Shown here: positions 22,415-33,960 of the stretch, in pieces
Position numbering within the stretch: the first letter of the stretch is position 1
How the letters are laid out: each line of letters starts with the position of its first letter
Assembly: GCA_933207985.1 (NCBI GenBank)
Contig: OW240918.1
Coordinates: 23,100,538 to 23,164,537 of the forward strand
Direction: 5' to 3'
DNA length: 64,000 nucleotides
Source: Pelobates cultripes
Lineage: Eukaryota > Chordata > Amphibia > Anura > Pelobatidae
The notes under the pieces: generated by a model
What the model saw: only the letters and a program-made list of their open reading frames with translations
Database searches by the model: none
Told to the model about the DNA's origin: nothing
Made by a program: the position numbers and the translations under genes

Positions 22415-23244
22415 CAGTGGTGGAACTACAGTGGTCTCAGTGGTCGCCGCTGCGACCGGGCCTGTCACTCCAGGGGGCATGGCCAACCCTCGGACCCTTG
22501 CAGCCGCAGTGCCTGCCGCCATGTGTAGAACTGCCGGGGCTGCACGTTAAGGGGCCCATCGAGTGGCCCATGCTGTTAGGGCCGCCTGATGGAAATGAAT
22601 TTCCAGGGGGGGGCGGTCAGCGCTGCGGTGCTTTAACAGTGCGACTGGGCCCCCTGAGATGACATCAGAGCTGGGGGGAAGTGACTGCCCCGAGTCACTT
22701 TCTCCCAGCAATCATAGAGAGCCGCGCGGGAGGAAGGAGAGGAGGGAGTCAGAGTGAGAACTCTGACTCCCATCAGCCTGAGCCACCACTAGACCCCAGG
22801 GAAAGTCACCCCCCTGCACCTAAATAGTAGGAAACTGGAGGGTGACTAAAACATCTCTGTATGTGTGTATGTATGTGTGTGTGTGTGTGTGTATGTGCGT
22901 CTGTATGTCTGTGTATGTGTATGTCTGTCTGTGTGTCTGTATGTGTATTTGTATGTATGTGTGTGTCTGTCTGTGTGTCTGTCTGTATGTATGTATGTAT
23001 GTGTGTATGTATATATGTTTGTATGTATGTATGTGTGTGTTTGTATGTATGTGTGTGTATGTATGTGTGCGTCTGTGTGTATCTCTGTATATGTGTGTGT
23101 GTCTATGTGTGTGACTACATGTGCGCGGGGGCAATGTATGGGAGGGGGAGGGTAGACTAATGGGGGAGTGGTGGGCAGTAGACTTATGGAGGGGGCCGGG
23201 GCAATTTTCGCACTGGGGCACGTTGGTTTCTAGTTACGCCTCTG
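22415..23244. mobile_element. non-autonomous hAT-type element with TG array (1)
   Basis: 830 bp, flanked by an exact 8-bp duplication (GGTACATG), the length made by hAT transposases. Ends are CAGTGGTGGAACTAC on the left and, read from the right, CAGAGGCGTAACTAG, an imperfect terminal inverted repeat. The left 440 bp is GC-rich and CpG-rich, with TGACATCA at 22660-22667. A TG/TATG/TCTG array follows, then a G-rich 3' segment. No transposase is encoded. Confidence 0.85.
22858..23116. repeat. TG-rich minisatellite inside hAT element 1
   Basis: Irregular array of TG, TATG and TCTG steps, about 260 bp. It yields open frames in several phases of both strands, which are artefacts of the simple sequence. 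Confidence 0.95.
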
Positions 23245-23252
23245 GGTACATG
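23245..23252. repeat. 8-bp target duplication, right
   Basis: GGTACATG, partner of 22407-22414. Confidence 0.85.
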
Positions 23253-23490
23253 CCACAGTGTTAGAGACCTAAAAAAAATTGTCATGGTCAGCCAGTCCCC
23301 ACAAGTTTTTTCCTACATCCCTTAAGTTTCAATACTTATTTCCCTCTGTACAAAGTAAGAGCATGTGAAGAGTAGGAAAAAAGAAATATCATAATTTTAT
23401 TTTTTCACTCAATGGGCCTATTCCATGGGCATGGGCCTGGAGCTGTAGTTCCATCAGCCCTTACGTTAATCCCGCCCTTCAAAGAGCTAA

Positions 23491-24094
23491 GATGGAGGTG
23501 CCCAGTTGCAGAATAAAGAGATGTGGATTCCAATTTTCACACCTTACAAATACATATTTCTTATATAGAGAAGTAAATATAATATTAAAAATTATACAAA
23601 GTGGCAGTTCATCTTTAATGGTCAAAGTGTCTTAATAGCATTATAACCAAGATCACTGCTTCATAAACATTATATATATATATTAAGTAGGGTATTGTAC
23701 ATTTATTTCCTTTTCTAGTCCGTCAGATGAAGTTTTGTACTTCACTTGGCCAATGTGTTTGAATCTATAGAACAGCTGCTTGGTGGTACCAGGCTATTAA
23801 TCCAGTATCTAAAATGAAAAATCCCTGAATCCCAGGGAGAATTACAGAAAACATTGTAACAGCCAAAGGCAATCAATCACAGATGTCACATGGTCCCATG
23901 ATTAAACTATCTCTGAGATATGCATTAGTGGGTGCACAGAAAAAAATGTTTAATACTCAAAGTACTACCCTCTCTCTGCACTCAAATATTTTTTTTGTGA
24001 ATATTCTGTTTTTGCTAAATTGTATCAGAAAGAAAATATTAGGATATTGTGACATTGTTCTTAAAATCATCTACCAGGTCCTTTATGACTATTT
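23491..24094. other. no recognisable feature
   Basis: AT-rich intergenic DNA with a short TA run near 23670. Confidence 0.45.
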
Positions 24095-24260
24095 GTTGTT
24101 ATTCTACAGCACTTTACAATTACAGAAAGGGGATATTTAGAGGTGAGGAAGACCCTACCCAAACAAGCTTACAATCCACGAGGATATGAGGTATCAATAA
24201 CTGTCTTACCTAAGGACACTTTCTGGTGAGATGGTCTGACCAGGAATTAAAGCTGGTTCT
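24095..24260 (-). mobile_element. L2-like 3' end, degraded
   Basis: gttattctacagcactttac followed by aacaagcttacaatccacg reads on the minus strand as the aagctt...aaagtgctgtagaataa plan of the L2-like tails at 19788 and 46800. Heavily diverged. Confidence 0.45.
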
Positions 24261-24440
24261 AAGGCAGCTGAAAGGTTTGCTGGGAATATACATAGTGACT
24301 TGAGAGGCGTATGGCCATGTGGTTATCATAAATATCCGAAACTGACTGTTATGTCACCAGGGGTTTTGGATTTGGAACTCAACTGCAGCTTGTAAAACTC
24401 CTTAATTTCAATAGCAAAAAGAGGAGTAATCCTTTAAATT
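24261..24440. other. no recognisable feature
   Basis: Short AT-rich interval. Confidence 0.4.
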
Positions 24441-25035
24441 AATAAGGTTACTGTAGCTTTAAAGCAAGGCGGAGGTTGCAGGCAATTAGTGGAAAAGAAA
24501 AGGCTTTAATGATTGCAATAATATTTTAGTAAATGCAGGTTATAGCAAGCAAGTAAAAGTTCATTAATAAGTAAACCTTCAGAGATAGAAGTAAATTGTA
24601 TACTTAAGATTGATGGGAGTTGTCCTCCATGGAACTAAATAGTTTGAGTCCAAAGGATGTTTGACATAAACAGTCCGGTTTCAAGGAAATAAGTAGAGAT
24701 CCGGTAAATCCAATACGGTCCGTGGTCAGAGGGCAATGAAAAGGCAAAAGTCTGTTACAACAATCCAAGGTTCGGTACACGTTAGGAACGAAGAGAAGCT
24801 TAGCCGGCGTTGAATGTGGAAGTATTACAACAATCCAAGGTTCGGTACACGTTAGGAACGAAGAGAAGCTTAGCCGGCGTTGAATGCGGAAGGAACATCC
24901 GAAATCCCCAAGCCTCTTGAATCTGGCGCGGTCTCTCTATAAAGCGTGAGAGAGCCGTGTCAGAAAGGGGGCGGAGCTGGTTCCGCATACCGGAAATGCC
25001 GGAATGGAGCCAGACCAGATACGGCCTGACACTGA
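24441..25035 (-). mobile_element. possible LTR of a retrotransposon
   Basis: On the minus strand the segment starts TGTCAGTGTCAGGCCGTATC (25034 downward), has a TATA-like cacgctttatagagag about 100 bp in (near 24940) and continues into GC-rich then AT-rich DNA. TG at the start and a promoter-like core at this distance suit an LTR. No 5-bp duplication, matching second LTR or internal coding region was found, so this would be a solo LTR at best. Confidence 0.35.
24755..24894. repeat. 70-bp tandem duplication
   Basis: Two head-to-tail copies (24755-24824 and 24825-24894), each starting ttacaacaatccaaggttcg and ending at tgaatg(t/c)ggaag. They differ at only one or two positions, so the duplication is recent relative to the host element. 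Confidence 0.9.
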
Positions 25036-25474
25036 CATATAGTAATTACTCTTAGAACAAAAAAGTTTGGCATGGGTGGGATCAACAGGCCTTTTATATA
25101 AACACACGTACCCCTATGGTCTTCATTTCTAGTGTTTTTGTATTAGGACCAGAGCTGGAACCTCGTGGGCAGTGGAAAGTGGAGAAGAGAACATACATAG
25201 TCAAATGTTGCTCCAGCGTTGTGCCTAATAAAAATGGAACATTCCCATGGAAGATCATGGGAACTATTAGGTCATTTTATGACGTTTGTTAGACAGGTCC
25301 TAAGAAGTATTTCTTATTATGAATGATTTTATGCATAGGTTATGCGGTTCAGAAACTTTCAAAACTAGTTAATATAGAAAAAAAATGTACCAGCTCCTGA
25401 TGTTTGAGTCAATTGTGTAGACATTTTTTTTCAGAAATGTGGACAAGACAGGATTAAAGCTTTATCCATGCTAT
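25036..25474. other. no recognisable feature
   Basis: AT-rich intergenic DNA. Confidence 0.45.
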
Positions 25475-25612
25475 AGACCAGTGCTTCAGAATCTTATCAA
25501 GACACACCAGTGGTCCAGGTTTTGTCAGTATCTCCACAGAGAAGAATTGGGAAATTCCTAAAATATGGACTGTTGCACCTTGAAGATTGTATTGAGTTCT
25601 AGTGGTACAGAC
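25475..25612. mobile_element. hairpin MITE, hAT-like
   Basis: Left half accagtgcttcagaatc...acaccagtggtccaggtttt pairs imperfectly with the right half aaaatatggactgttgcacc...gaacttgagtggt-like text. The segment shares cagtggtcca and gttttgtcagtat with 12905-13046, so the two are distant relatives. Confidence 0.55.
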
Positions 25613-26049
25613 TACAATTTTCCAACCACTGGCACTCAGTTGGGACATCTCAGTGGGCCAGGGAGAAGTCAGTGCCAGTTTAATTTGGGATGTTAAAGAA
25701 TTTTTGACCTTAGGGTTGCTTGATGAAGAAAAGAAATGCTATAAGGAGTACTTTGTCAGAAATGTCCATTGCATGTGGTCTGTTGCTATTAAGGGAGATA
25801 TGTTCTGCTGTACTCCTAGAATGAACAAAGCTGATGTGTTTAGATTATCCAGGTTTGTATCATAGAACTGAGCAGAGCTGTAATTCAAAGACAGAATTCC
25901 GAGTAAGCTTGGGATTTTGCGATTATTTTGTCATGAAGAAAGTAAAGAATAAACAAATAAATATGTGCAACTGAAATCAGCACATTATCCTCATAGCATG
26001 GCAATATGCAATATATGTATCTAAATGATATTCATCTAATCAATATCTT
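25613..26049. other. no recognisable feature
   Basis: Open frame of 87 codons at 25602-25865 without a domain. Otherwise featureless. Confidence 0.4.
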
Positions 26050-26120
26050 TTTTGCTATCTATCTATTTATCTATCTGAATATGTATCTAACCACTATCCG
26101 CCTATCAGTCTAATGATCAA

Positions 26121-26151
<31 letters not shown>

Positions 26152-26228
26152 TTGTCTGTCTGTCTGTCTATCTATCTGTCTGTCTGTCTATCTATTTATC
26201 TATCTATCTTCCTTCTGTCTGTCTGTCC
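26050..26228. repeat. (TATC)n/(TGTC)n microsatellite
   Basis: Tetranucleotide runs of TATC and TGTC with interruptions, longest pure TATC block near 26124-26150. Confidence 0.9.
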
Positions 26229-27056
26229 ATCAAAATAGAAATATATGCTTTATCTAGTATTCTGTATGTCTGTGACATGCATAATTTACCATGTATGCCT
26301 TTTACATATTCATGATCGTTCACTCATACTCCCTCATATGATTCATAACAGCTCCTGACGTCTATATCCATTTTTTTTTAACACATAGTGTTTAGATATG
26401 AACTCCCATTACCACCAGCCATACCATCTCTCTCAGAACCCTCCGCGGCAGAATTGAATCCACTCTATCAAAAAGGGAAATATTTGCCTGTGGGTAAAAG
26501 AGCCCACTTTTCAGTAACTATCAATCTACACCTTGACTACACTTTCATACAATAGATACGTGTTAACAATCTGCATATAACACATAACTTGCAATGACAC
26601 CTTCACCACAAATATTCTGCACACCTAGTCTGGTAGCCAAAGGGTTAATCTAATACATAGAATCTCGCCATGGCAACCAGAAATGCTGTCACCGGAGTAT
26701 TGCCGTGGTTTATCACCATGACACCCCTCCGCATCCAGCTCTCCGGGGATGACTTGCACACATCCTCCTAAAATATAACAGTTTATTCCCAATGACATTG
26801 CAGGGCCATGTCGCCGCAGTAACAGAGATCCAGGAATCGAGATAGATTATCCATTCAAGTCATTATCATTCTGTAATAAACAAACACAAAACACAATTAT
26901 GTTACCAACACCACAGCATTGCACAATGATTAATAAACATCTTAATAATAGCAATAATCTAACAAACCCACAATGTTTCAAGGTAATTCTGTTTCATAGC
27001 AGTAAATAAATATATACAAGAATACTTGGGAGGATCTGCGAACTCTGTTTAACAAA
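26229..27056. other. no recognisable feature
   Basis: Single-copy-looking DNA. The stretch 26640-26840 is less AT-rich and holds tcgccatggcaacc, half of an RFX X-box-like palindrome, which alone is not evidence of regulation. Confidence 0.4.
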
Positions 27057-27059
27057 TAC

Positions 27060-27125
<66 letters not shown>

Positions 27126-27270
27126 GTCTGTCTGTCTATTTGTCTATCTATCTATCTATCTGTATGTCTATTTATCTGTATGTCCATCCGTCCGACTGTC
27201 TGTCTATCTATCTGTCTGTCATTCTGTCTATTTATCTATATGTCTATCTGTCTGTCCATCCATCTGACTG

Positions 27271-27305
<35 letters not shown>

Positions 27306-27480
27306 GTCCTACTCTTTGTCTATTTATCTTTATCTCTATCTGTCTGTCATTCTGTCCGTCCGTCTGTCCCTCCGCCCCTCTGTCTGTCTCTCTTTCTGTC
27401 TGACCATTGATCTGTCTGTAGGACAGTCTGTATATCTTATATCTGTCTCTCTTTCTCTCTCTCTCGCTATATATATATAT
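27057..27480. repeat. (TATC)n/(TGTC)n tetranucleotide array
   Basis: A pure TATC block (27057-27124) grades into mixed TATC/TGTC/TCTG and then a TCTC/TA tail near 27440-27480. Long open frames rich in Ser, Ile, Tyr and Leu arise from the array and are not genes. Confidence 0.95.
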
Positions 27481-27879
27481 TCTAAAATAAAGCTCTTTGT
27501 ATATAGAATGTATGTTGTTGCATGGATCTCTGCCATTGGAATAGGTTAATGAAGATAGATTAAACAAAATAACCAGAATTGTCTTTTCTGTTTTGTTTCC
27601 TTTAAAGAAGGATGGCACCTTTTGTTTTTACTGTACTATTTCTCCTTCAACTTGAACATCGTAAATTGGCGACTGACTAAGCTGCAGGATGTAGAGTACC
27701 ATTACCCACAATGCCTTCATGTACAAGTCGATTCTGTGAAGCAGGCCCTATTATCTTCTGAAAACACAATTGATCTTAGGCAGCACCAGTCTCTTACTGG
27801 ATGCCATCTACTTCAAGGTTGATTATTAGTCCCCAAATCTGAAGGAGCATCTGTTCTCTCCTAGCTTGAAATCATGTTT
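27481..27879. other. no recognisable feature
   Basis: Intergenic DNA. Confidence 0.4.
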
Positions 27880-28290
27880 AATAACATGAAAATCTACTGC
27901 AGTCAGTTCCCCGTTGGGAGGGAAGAGTCGGAATAAAAGCACGCAACTCCCATTGATTTCCATAACAGATGCAGTAGCTGGTGCATGACAGCTTAGGGTA
28001 CAGTTGTCCTTTTTTCCCCGTCATCCTCGTCTTCAAAAAACTTCTTTGACTTTATTAATTGTGACAGAGAACTGGAGAACGGCTGCGTACTGTACATTGT
28101 TTGTACTTGACACGCAGTGGACATTTTATTATGTCAAACATAATAGCGATGCAAGGCTTAAAAAAAAAAGGAAGAAAATCCAAGGGCTGCTCAAGAAACA
28201 TAAGAAAATGTTTGGATATTTCGCCCAAATGTCTTTTGACAGTTTAACCATTTCCATACAAATTCTGATATACGATTAGTAAGACAAGGT
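27880..28290. other. candidate conserved non-coding element
   Basis: Non-repetitive block containing ttattaattgtgacagagaa, gtactgtacattgtttgtac and gtcaaacataatagcgatgc. No coding potential. Judged on texture only. Confidence 0.25.
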
Positions 28291-29269
28291 GACATTTTCA
28301 GTAGCCTTAGATACGAAAAGTTCTAACAAAAGATGGGTCCAATTTTCCTCGTCCATACGAATCTCATTATTATTTCTATGATATAAGAGATTGATGATAA
28401 ATAAGGGAGAGTCATGCATTATGGAAAAATAGAAGAACAAAGCAGAGGAAAGGAAGCTTAGGGAGTACACTTGTGTAGGGGTTAACCCAAAGAACTATAA
28501 AGGTAGTAAAAAGAAAACAAGAAAATGAGTGCCCTAATAAATAAAATATAACCTTTAATTGTAATTTATAAAATCAGGAATATAAATAGATATCCACAAT
28601 GTAAGAAAAATACACAAATAAGTATACAAGGCTAAAACAAATAGAGAACAGTATATATGTAATTGAGCCTAGTGGGTGGATAACGTTTGGTAAGAGAACG
28701 AAATAGTAACATGTACCTATGATAATACAAAAAGTGTAGTAAGTTCTTGTTAGAGATGTCAATAATATTTAAGTATCAATTTGCACGGTCTGCTACTAAG
28801 GTATGAGCCATCGTGGCACAAGTCTGATAGTGCACGAACTAAAATAAGAGGTCCGTATAGGTATAATGCCAGTAGTGACTAATGATAAAGTCTCAAAGTA
28901 AATTATGGAAAATTACTGTCATCAAGGTGCTATGGAGACATCACAGTAAAAGTGGAGGTAATGTGGATTTAAAATGTCTCCAGAAACCAAGCTGACATTA
29001 TTTTCCCTAACACATTCATCGTTGTTATGTATCTTTTAAATTGCACAATGTTTTTAGGGCAAATTTAGTGCGAGATTTAATATACTATAGAGACAGTTTT
29101 AGGGAAAACTTTTGAGAAAGAAAGCCTGTCCAAGCAGAGCTTTGTTGAGTGTACTGTTATACTGTTCTATATAATTATTTTACCTTTCAGCTTCGATTTT
29201 ATTGTTTTTTAAAACTAAAAGTACCTTTTTATTGGACCTGATCTTCTGCTGCTGAATCTTGAGCTATAT
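28291..29269. other. no recognisable feature
   Basis: AT-rich intergenic DNA. Confidence 0.45.
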
Positions 29270-29545
29270 ATCAATTGTGGGGATAATACCAGTCAAGCCA
29301 ATTGGATTCAGCAAACCTAATTTTGCTCTGAAGCATGTGAGTAGGTTTTTATTACTTTTAATGTGCTTTACACTCTAATTTTATGGTACGCACTATTGTG
29401 GTTTTTTATTTCTCTTTTATATATTCAACGAGGAATATCCACATCACCTATATACTAGAGTGTGGATCATACCACCTTACGCATTACTTCTGGAGCCAAT
29501 GCTTAGGCTCCATAATATGTGAGTGTACACCTATCTACATACCTA
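29270..29545 (+). repeat. dispersed repeat, copy B
   Basis: 29440-29540 is the diverged second copy of the block at 3290-3420. The preceding text (aagcatgtgagtaggttttt at about 29332) repeats the atgtgagtagga ending of copy A, so this locus may hold one and a half units. Confidence 0.55.
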
Positions 29546-29579
29546 CCCCTGCTTATTAGCTCAACATACTACACTATAT

Positions 29580-29725
29580 ACTATATACTAAATAATTTAA
29601 TATTTAATAATAGTGTAGTATGTTAGGGTAATGTAGAGATTAATATTTAATGGTGATGTAGTGTGTTATGGTAATGTAAAGGTTAATGTGTACTATAGGG
29701 TGTTAGGGTAGTGAAGAGGTTTTGC
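29580..29725. repeat. minisatellite, period about 48 bp
   Basis: Three degenerate units built on gtagtatgttagggtaatgt, aagattaatatttaat and variants (gtgtgttatggtaatgtaaa; gggtgttagggtagtgaaga). Confidence 0.7.
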
Positions 29726-30359
29726 GAAGGACCTTGCTGTAGGGATATATATATATGTCCAAGTTCTGCCTGACATTAGTGTGAGCTATGGTATTGCCAT
29801 AATTAAAATGTGTAACTCATTCTCCACTAATTTTGGGTAGACCATGATATGTATTATTAGGGACTACACAGAGATGATCATTTATTAGCAATTCATTACG
29901 AGCAATAATTGCATGGATTACATCACCATCTATCCAGTATGGGATTCTAAAACATAATCTGCCCTCAGTGGTGGAGTTTATCAGAGAAACATCTGTTATA
30001 TATCCACCAGGAGACTTGTTTAAAGTCAACAATTAAAATGCCGGTTATCTCCTAGTAGGATTTACCTAATTAACTCAGGTAGCGAATCTCCAGAGAATCT
30101 AGAAAAAAAAATCCACAAAAAACAAGTGTCTAAACCCTCACTGTAAATAACAAGGAAAACAAAAATAAATAAATACAATAATAATAATAAAGTCTATTAT
30201 TTATAAAAATAAAAATAAAGCTACATTTAAGGTAATCCTATGCTAGCCTGTATTTTTCCTAAAATGTCATTATAGGATTGTTCCTAAAACCTCCAAATCT
30301 TGCGCAGCATTAAAATATTCCTATATAGCCCATCTTTTATATAAAATGCCTGGAGCTTT
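29726..30359. other. no recognisable feature
   Basis: A 71-codon minus-strand frame at 29817-30032 (starts at TTG) has normal-looking amino acid composition but no domain I recognise and no splice-site support. Confidence 0.4.
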
Positions 30360-31012
30360 CAAACTGCCAGACTGGTTTTTTGTTGTTGTTTTTTTCTCAA
30401 GGTTTCTTAATGCTTTCAATACAGAAAGGGACTCCAATAGTCATTGTTCCTGCAAACAGGCCAAAGGATTAATGGAAAAAGATTATCAGTAATGCCCTTT
30501 CCATATAGCAGCCATAACTCCATTATAGCCATCTATGGATCAAACATTCTTTCATAATTATTAGAAATGCATTTAAGACAGAGAGAAAACATGGTTTTGT
30601 TGAGTTAGTAGCAGATAATAAAAATGTCTGGGTTAGCTCCTGAAACCATTTTTAATCATGGTTAATTGCTTCCCCTGTTTTAGACAGTCCTGGGGCTATT
30701 GCACAAGATATTTCACGCAGCATTCTACTGTCAAATTATTGCACTTTCAAATGCTTGATTCATTTAATATAGGCCATTTTCATATTAACTTTCCAAGGAA
30801 ATGATATGATAACATAATAGCAATATATGTTGGCATAATTTATTTACCACTATGGATTGATAATAAATGTAATTAGTTTGCATAAATTTAACCCAATGCA
30901 TAAAACATAATGGTTATAATTAACATTTTCAGGTTCACAAAACATCCTTCTGGCACTAATTGATTTGTATACTCTTTGGTTAGTAAGATTCTAATCTATT
31001 TATTGTTAATTT
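30360..31012. other. candidate conserved non-coding element(s)
   Basis: Long non-repetitive AT-rich block with many homeodomain-type cores (tttaatcatggttaattgct near 30650, gtaattagtttgcataaat near 30870). No reading frame. Texture only. Confidence 0.28.
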
Positions 31013-31018
31013 GTCAGT

Positions 31019-31392
31019 TTAAAGAAACACTTCAGTGTGCTGTAGTTGTTATGGTCCCAGGAGTGCACTGGTGTAAACCTCTCCCCACTTGACGTAAGTA
31101 GGCAAACCATTTGCTAACAGCTTGGCTACCTGGGTTCTGTCTTGGGTTGCTCCCTTAATCTTTGATGCTGTTTGCTCTCTTCACTTAGCTAAGCACAGCA
31201 GTGCAGGGCTCAGCTCATTGGCTGAGAGCAATCAGCTGACATTCTCAGCCAATGAACTGGCACTTAGTTTGGGAGAGCTAAATGAAGCTCCTAGCTGGAC
31301 CGGCACCTAACTGTTAGCCAACTGTTTGACTACTCACATTGAGGAGGTGCTAGAACATTCCTGGCACCATAACCACTACAGCTGTAAATTGG
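31019..31392. mobile_element. T2-like MITE
   Basis: Begins TTAAAGAAACACTTCAGTGT (31019), with gttgttatggtcccaggag behind it, and ends with cctggcaccataaccactac (about 31380), a loosely inverted counterpart. An internal hairpin lies at ctcagctcattggctgagag and ctcagccaatgaactgg. The right TTAA is not preserved. Confidence 0.6.
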
Positions 31393-31433
31393 CAAACACG
31401 TTTATATTTTTTCTTTTTTCAAAACAGACAGAA

Positions 31434-31512
31434 GGATAGATAGATAGACAGATAGACAGATAGATATATAGATAGATATATAGATAGATAACAAGATAGA
31501 TAGATAGAGGAT
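31434..31512. repeat. (GATA)n microsatellite
   Basis: GATA/GACA repeats with TA interruptions, about 78 bp. Confidence 0.9.
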
Positions 31513-32109
31513 GAAGCAGAAAGAATCAAGAAATTTGTGAAGAAATCTCTTTAACCCCTTAACTAAAATATGCCTCATAAAAAGGTGACTCTTTCAATAT
31601 CAAAGTGGAATGTCCCAAACATTCAACCGTTGCAGGGCTATGCAGAGCTGCAAATGCAAATACTATTGCTTAGTGGTGTACTGCTGAAACAGATGCCATC
31701 TTTGAATCGATAAATACTGAGTCTAGTGATCTGTGAAACCTTGACCTCCGCAAACCACTGACCACTAAGCTGTAATTTCCCTGACCACTGGCATTCTAAA
31801 AATCTCTCTCACCAGATTCCATGTTCTGAGGACACAATAGTCCATTGTCAAAATAATAAAAACCTGTATGTTTGAGCTGTGCGAACACATATAAAAGGAA
31901 AATAAGCTGAAATTCATATCAGCTGTTCTGAATTAACAAAGCCAGAACTCTGATTGCATTTGTTCTATGACATTTTTTTTCATTACGTATTTAACGTATA
32001 TTGTCCATGGTTTGGCTGACATACCAGATATTGGTTCTGCTCCCTAAATAAACCAGGATCCAACGTGCACTTTTAATGCCACACAGTATTCGTACATTCC
32101 TTCAACGAG
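31513..32109. other. no recognisable feature
   Basis: Intergenic DNA. Confidence 0.4.
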
Positions 32110-32440
32110 TAAATATCTGAGAAATACTACATAATAACTCAGATTGTGATCTCTGAAATGACTGGATAGAAAAATCATTGTCCTTATTTTTGAGCTAGTC
32201 TAGAATGACTGCGCGTTTGCTATTTATCTGTGATTTCAATCACATGTACATGCTGTCAGCACGAATGGCTATCATGTTAAAAGTGCCTGGGTGGAACTTT
32301 AGAGCATACCCGTGTCAGAATGTATTAACACAGGGCAATGACTCAATGCGAATTTGTGCTCTACAAAATATGTGATTTTACTATTTCCCCCTAACTGTAT
32401 TCAGTGAAATATCTAGAACATAATATGAATTTGGCATGGT
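32110..32440. other. candidate conserved non-coding element
   Basis: Non-repetitive block including gtgatttcaatcacatgtac and ctgtcagcacgaatggctat. No reading frame. Texture only. Confidence 0.25.
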
Positions 32441-32448
32441 TTTCCCCA

Positions 32449-32830
32449 GTGGTGTATTTAGAATTTTTTTAGCCTAGAAAATATATGCACTCCTTCAACA
32501 GAGACATTATTTGCTTAAAAATGGGCAATACACATAGCTCTTACAATTATACGAATAATGTGAATGAATGTTTAAAGGCACATGTATCTAATGTGCGTAT
32601 GTGACATCATTTGTAGTGTGTGACTGGTTATGTTTGTGACTGTACCAGACATCCCAAGTCTCCCGGAGATGTGTGTGAATCTGAGTGTATCTGAATGTGT
32701 GTGTCAGTGTGTATCTGAGTGAGTGTGTGTGTATCTGATTGTGTGTATGGGCCAGTGGGTGTATGTCAGCATGTGTGTATGGGCCACTAATATTAGTAGG
32801 ATTAGTAGGACAACCTTTTAGGGGGACATG
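32449..32830. mobile_element. hAT-type end with TG-rich interior, degraded
   Basis: CAGTGGTGTATTTAGAATT at 32450 resembles the ends of the TG-bearing hAT elements (compare CAGTGATGTATCCTGG read from the right end of the 35987-37101 element). A TGTGTATCTGAGTGTG-type tract lies at 32640-32790. No matching right end or duplication was found. Confidence 0.45.
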
Positions 32831-33026
32831 TGGTAGTGCACATTGAGATTTTTTAGTTCGGCAAAATTATTATTTTTTTCAATTGGAATTTTGTCCAACA
32901 CTTGTTCATGTAACTGTTTGGTTTGACCAGATGTCGTTCATGAAAAACGGTTTGGTGAAACATTCAGATAAACTAAAAAGGACATGAAAAAGACCTAGCC
33001 AGTTTACTACTAAATATATAGGGGCA

Positions 33027-33190
33027 TTTATCTGCCATTTGGTTTACAGATCAAGTTAGAAAAATGAACCAACAGAGGGAAAAAACAGGAGCAGTAAAAA
33101 AATAATAATAATAATTTTAAATCTATATTTGTAGATTATATATTTATTAAATATATATTACATAAATATATAAATTTAGATTGATTTTAC
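33027..33190 (+). repeat. dispersed repeat, partner at 46376
   Basis: catttggtttacagatcaag, ttagaaaaatgaaccaac, agaggg-aaaaaacaggagcagtaaaa matches catttagttaacagatcaag...aggaacagtaaaa at 46389-46450 with moderate divergence. Confidence 0.7.
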
Positions 33191-33299
33191 TGCTACTCCC
33201 TTTTTTTTCCAATAATCATCTTTTCAATACAAACGTAATTGCCATCCATTTTATGACACTTTGGAGATGCAAAATTTGACCAATTGGTCCTAATTTGAG

Positions 33300-33960
33300 C
33301 AATTGTTAATTAAGTTGTTCAAGTCCAGCAGGCTCCCAATGCTTTGTGAGAGCTGCACAAGGATCAGCAGACGTGCCAAACAGCTGGTGGAAGGAAGTGT
33401 GTGCTGGAATGTAGAGTGACACACTAGCACCCACAGCATGTAGAAGAGCAGCCATGAGCCATCAGCTCCGTCCTACCTTGGTAAGCAGGACGAGAGGAAT
33501 GGAGATTACAATGTTTCAGAGTGTCAATGCAAGTGTTAATGTGTGAGTCTCTGTGTGAGTTTGTTATTGAGTGTCAGTGTTAGTGGGAGAGTAAGAGTTC
33601 CAGTGTGTGTAAGTCAGTGTGAGTATCTCTGTCTGTGAGTATCAGTGTGTGAGAGTGTCCATGAGTCTGACTGACGTCAGTATGAGAGTGTGTCTGCTTG
33701 ACTGTCAGTATGGGTCTGTGTTTTAGCACTGAGTGTTAGCTTGTGTGTCAGTGTAAGTTTGTGTATGGGTGTAAGTGTGTCTATGTATGCATTCGTCTGT
33801 GTCAATGTAACCCCCGCATGCACTGCTACCAGATCATGAGGGCACACATACCAGGGGCCTGGGAACATACCAGGGCAGCTTCGTGCTGGGACTGCCTACT
33901 CCCCAGCCCTTTTTTAATGATAGATGGCAGTTTGGTAGTAACCACTACATCTAAACAATA
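33300..33960. repeat. degraded TG-bearing element
   Basis: A moderately GC-rich head (33330-33500) is followed by a TGTGAGT/TCAGTGT array (33515-33800). It holds TGACGTCA at 33672-33679. The head-plus-TG-array plan and the octamer match the TG-bearing hAT elements, but no termini are preserved. Confidence 0.45.

Larger units (their letters stand above)
20735..23490. mobile_element. composite repeat region around a 274-bp inverted repeat
   Basis: Starts at gggccggaaaaagagcacat with gggcctt motifs and ends with gggcctattccatgggcat and tagttccatcagccc. Inside lie two inverted arms (20955-21228 and 22083-22355), a hammerhead-like tail (21784-21950) and a later hAT-type insertion (22415-23244). 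Outer limits are approximate and I cannot give a class. Confidence 0.45.

Noticed and set aside
21626..22522. 298-codon minus-strand open frame as a protein-coding gene
   Set aside because: It runs through an inverted-repeat arm and hammerhead-like tail, has no domain, and the other arm of the repeat does not keep the same frame open. Length is explained by repeat composition.
22842..23221. Cys/Val- and His/Thr-rich frames across TG or CA arrays (also near 27140, 36440, 42507, 53262, 56741 and 57184)
   Set aside because: All are translations of simple repeats in several frames of both strands.
26670..26690. RFX X-box regulatory site
   Set aside because: Only one half of the palindrome matches and there is no gene nearby to give it context.
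29817..30032. 71-codon minus-strand frame as an exon
   Set aside because: Plausible amino acid composition, but no known domain, no AG/GT context I could support and a TTG start.
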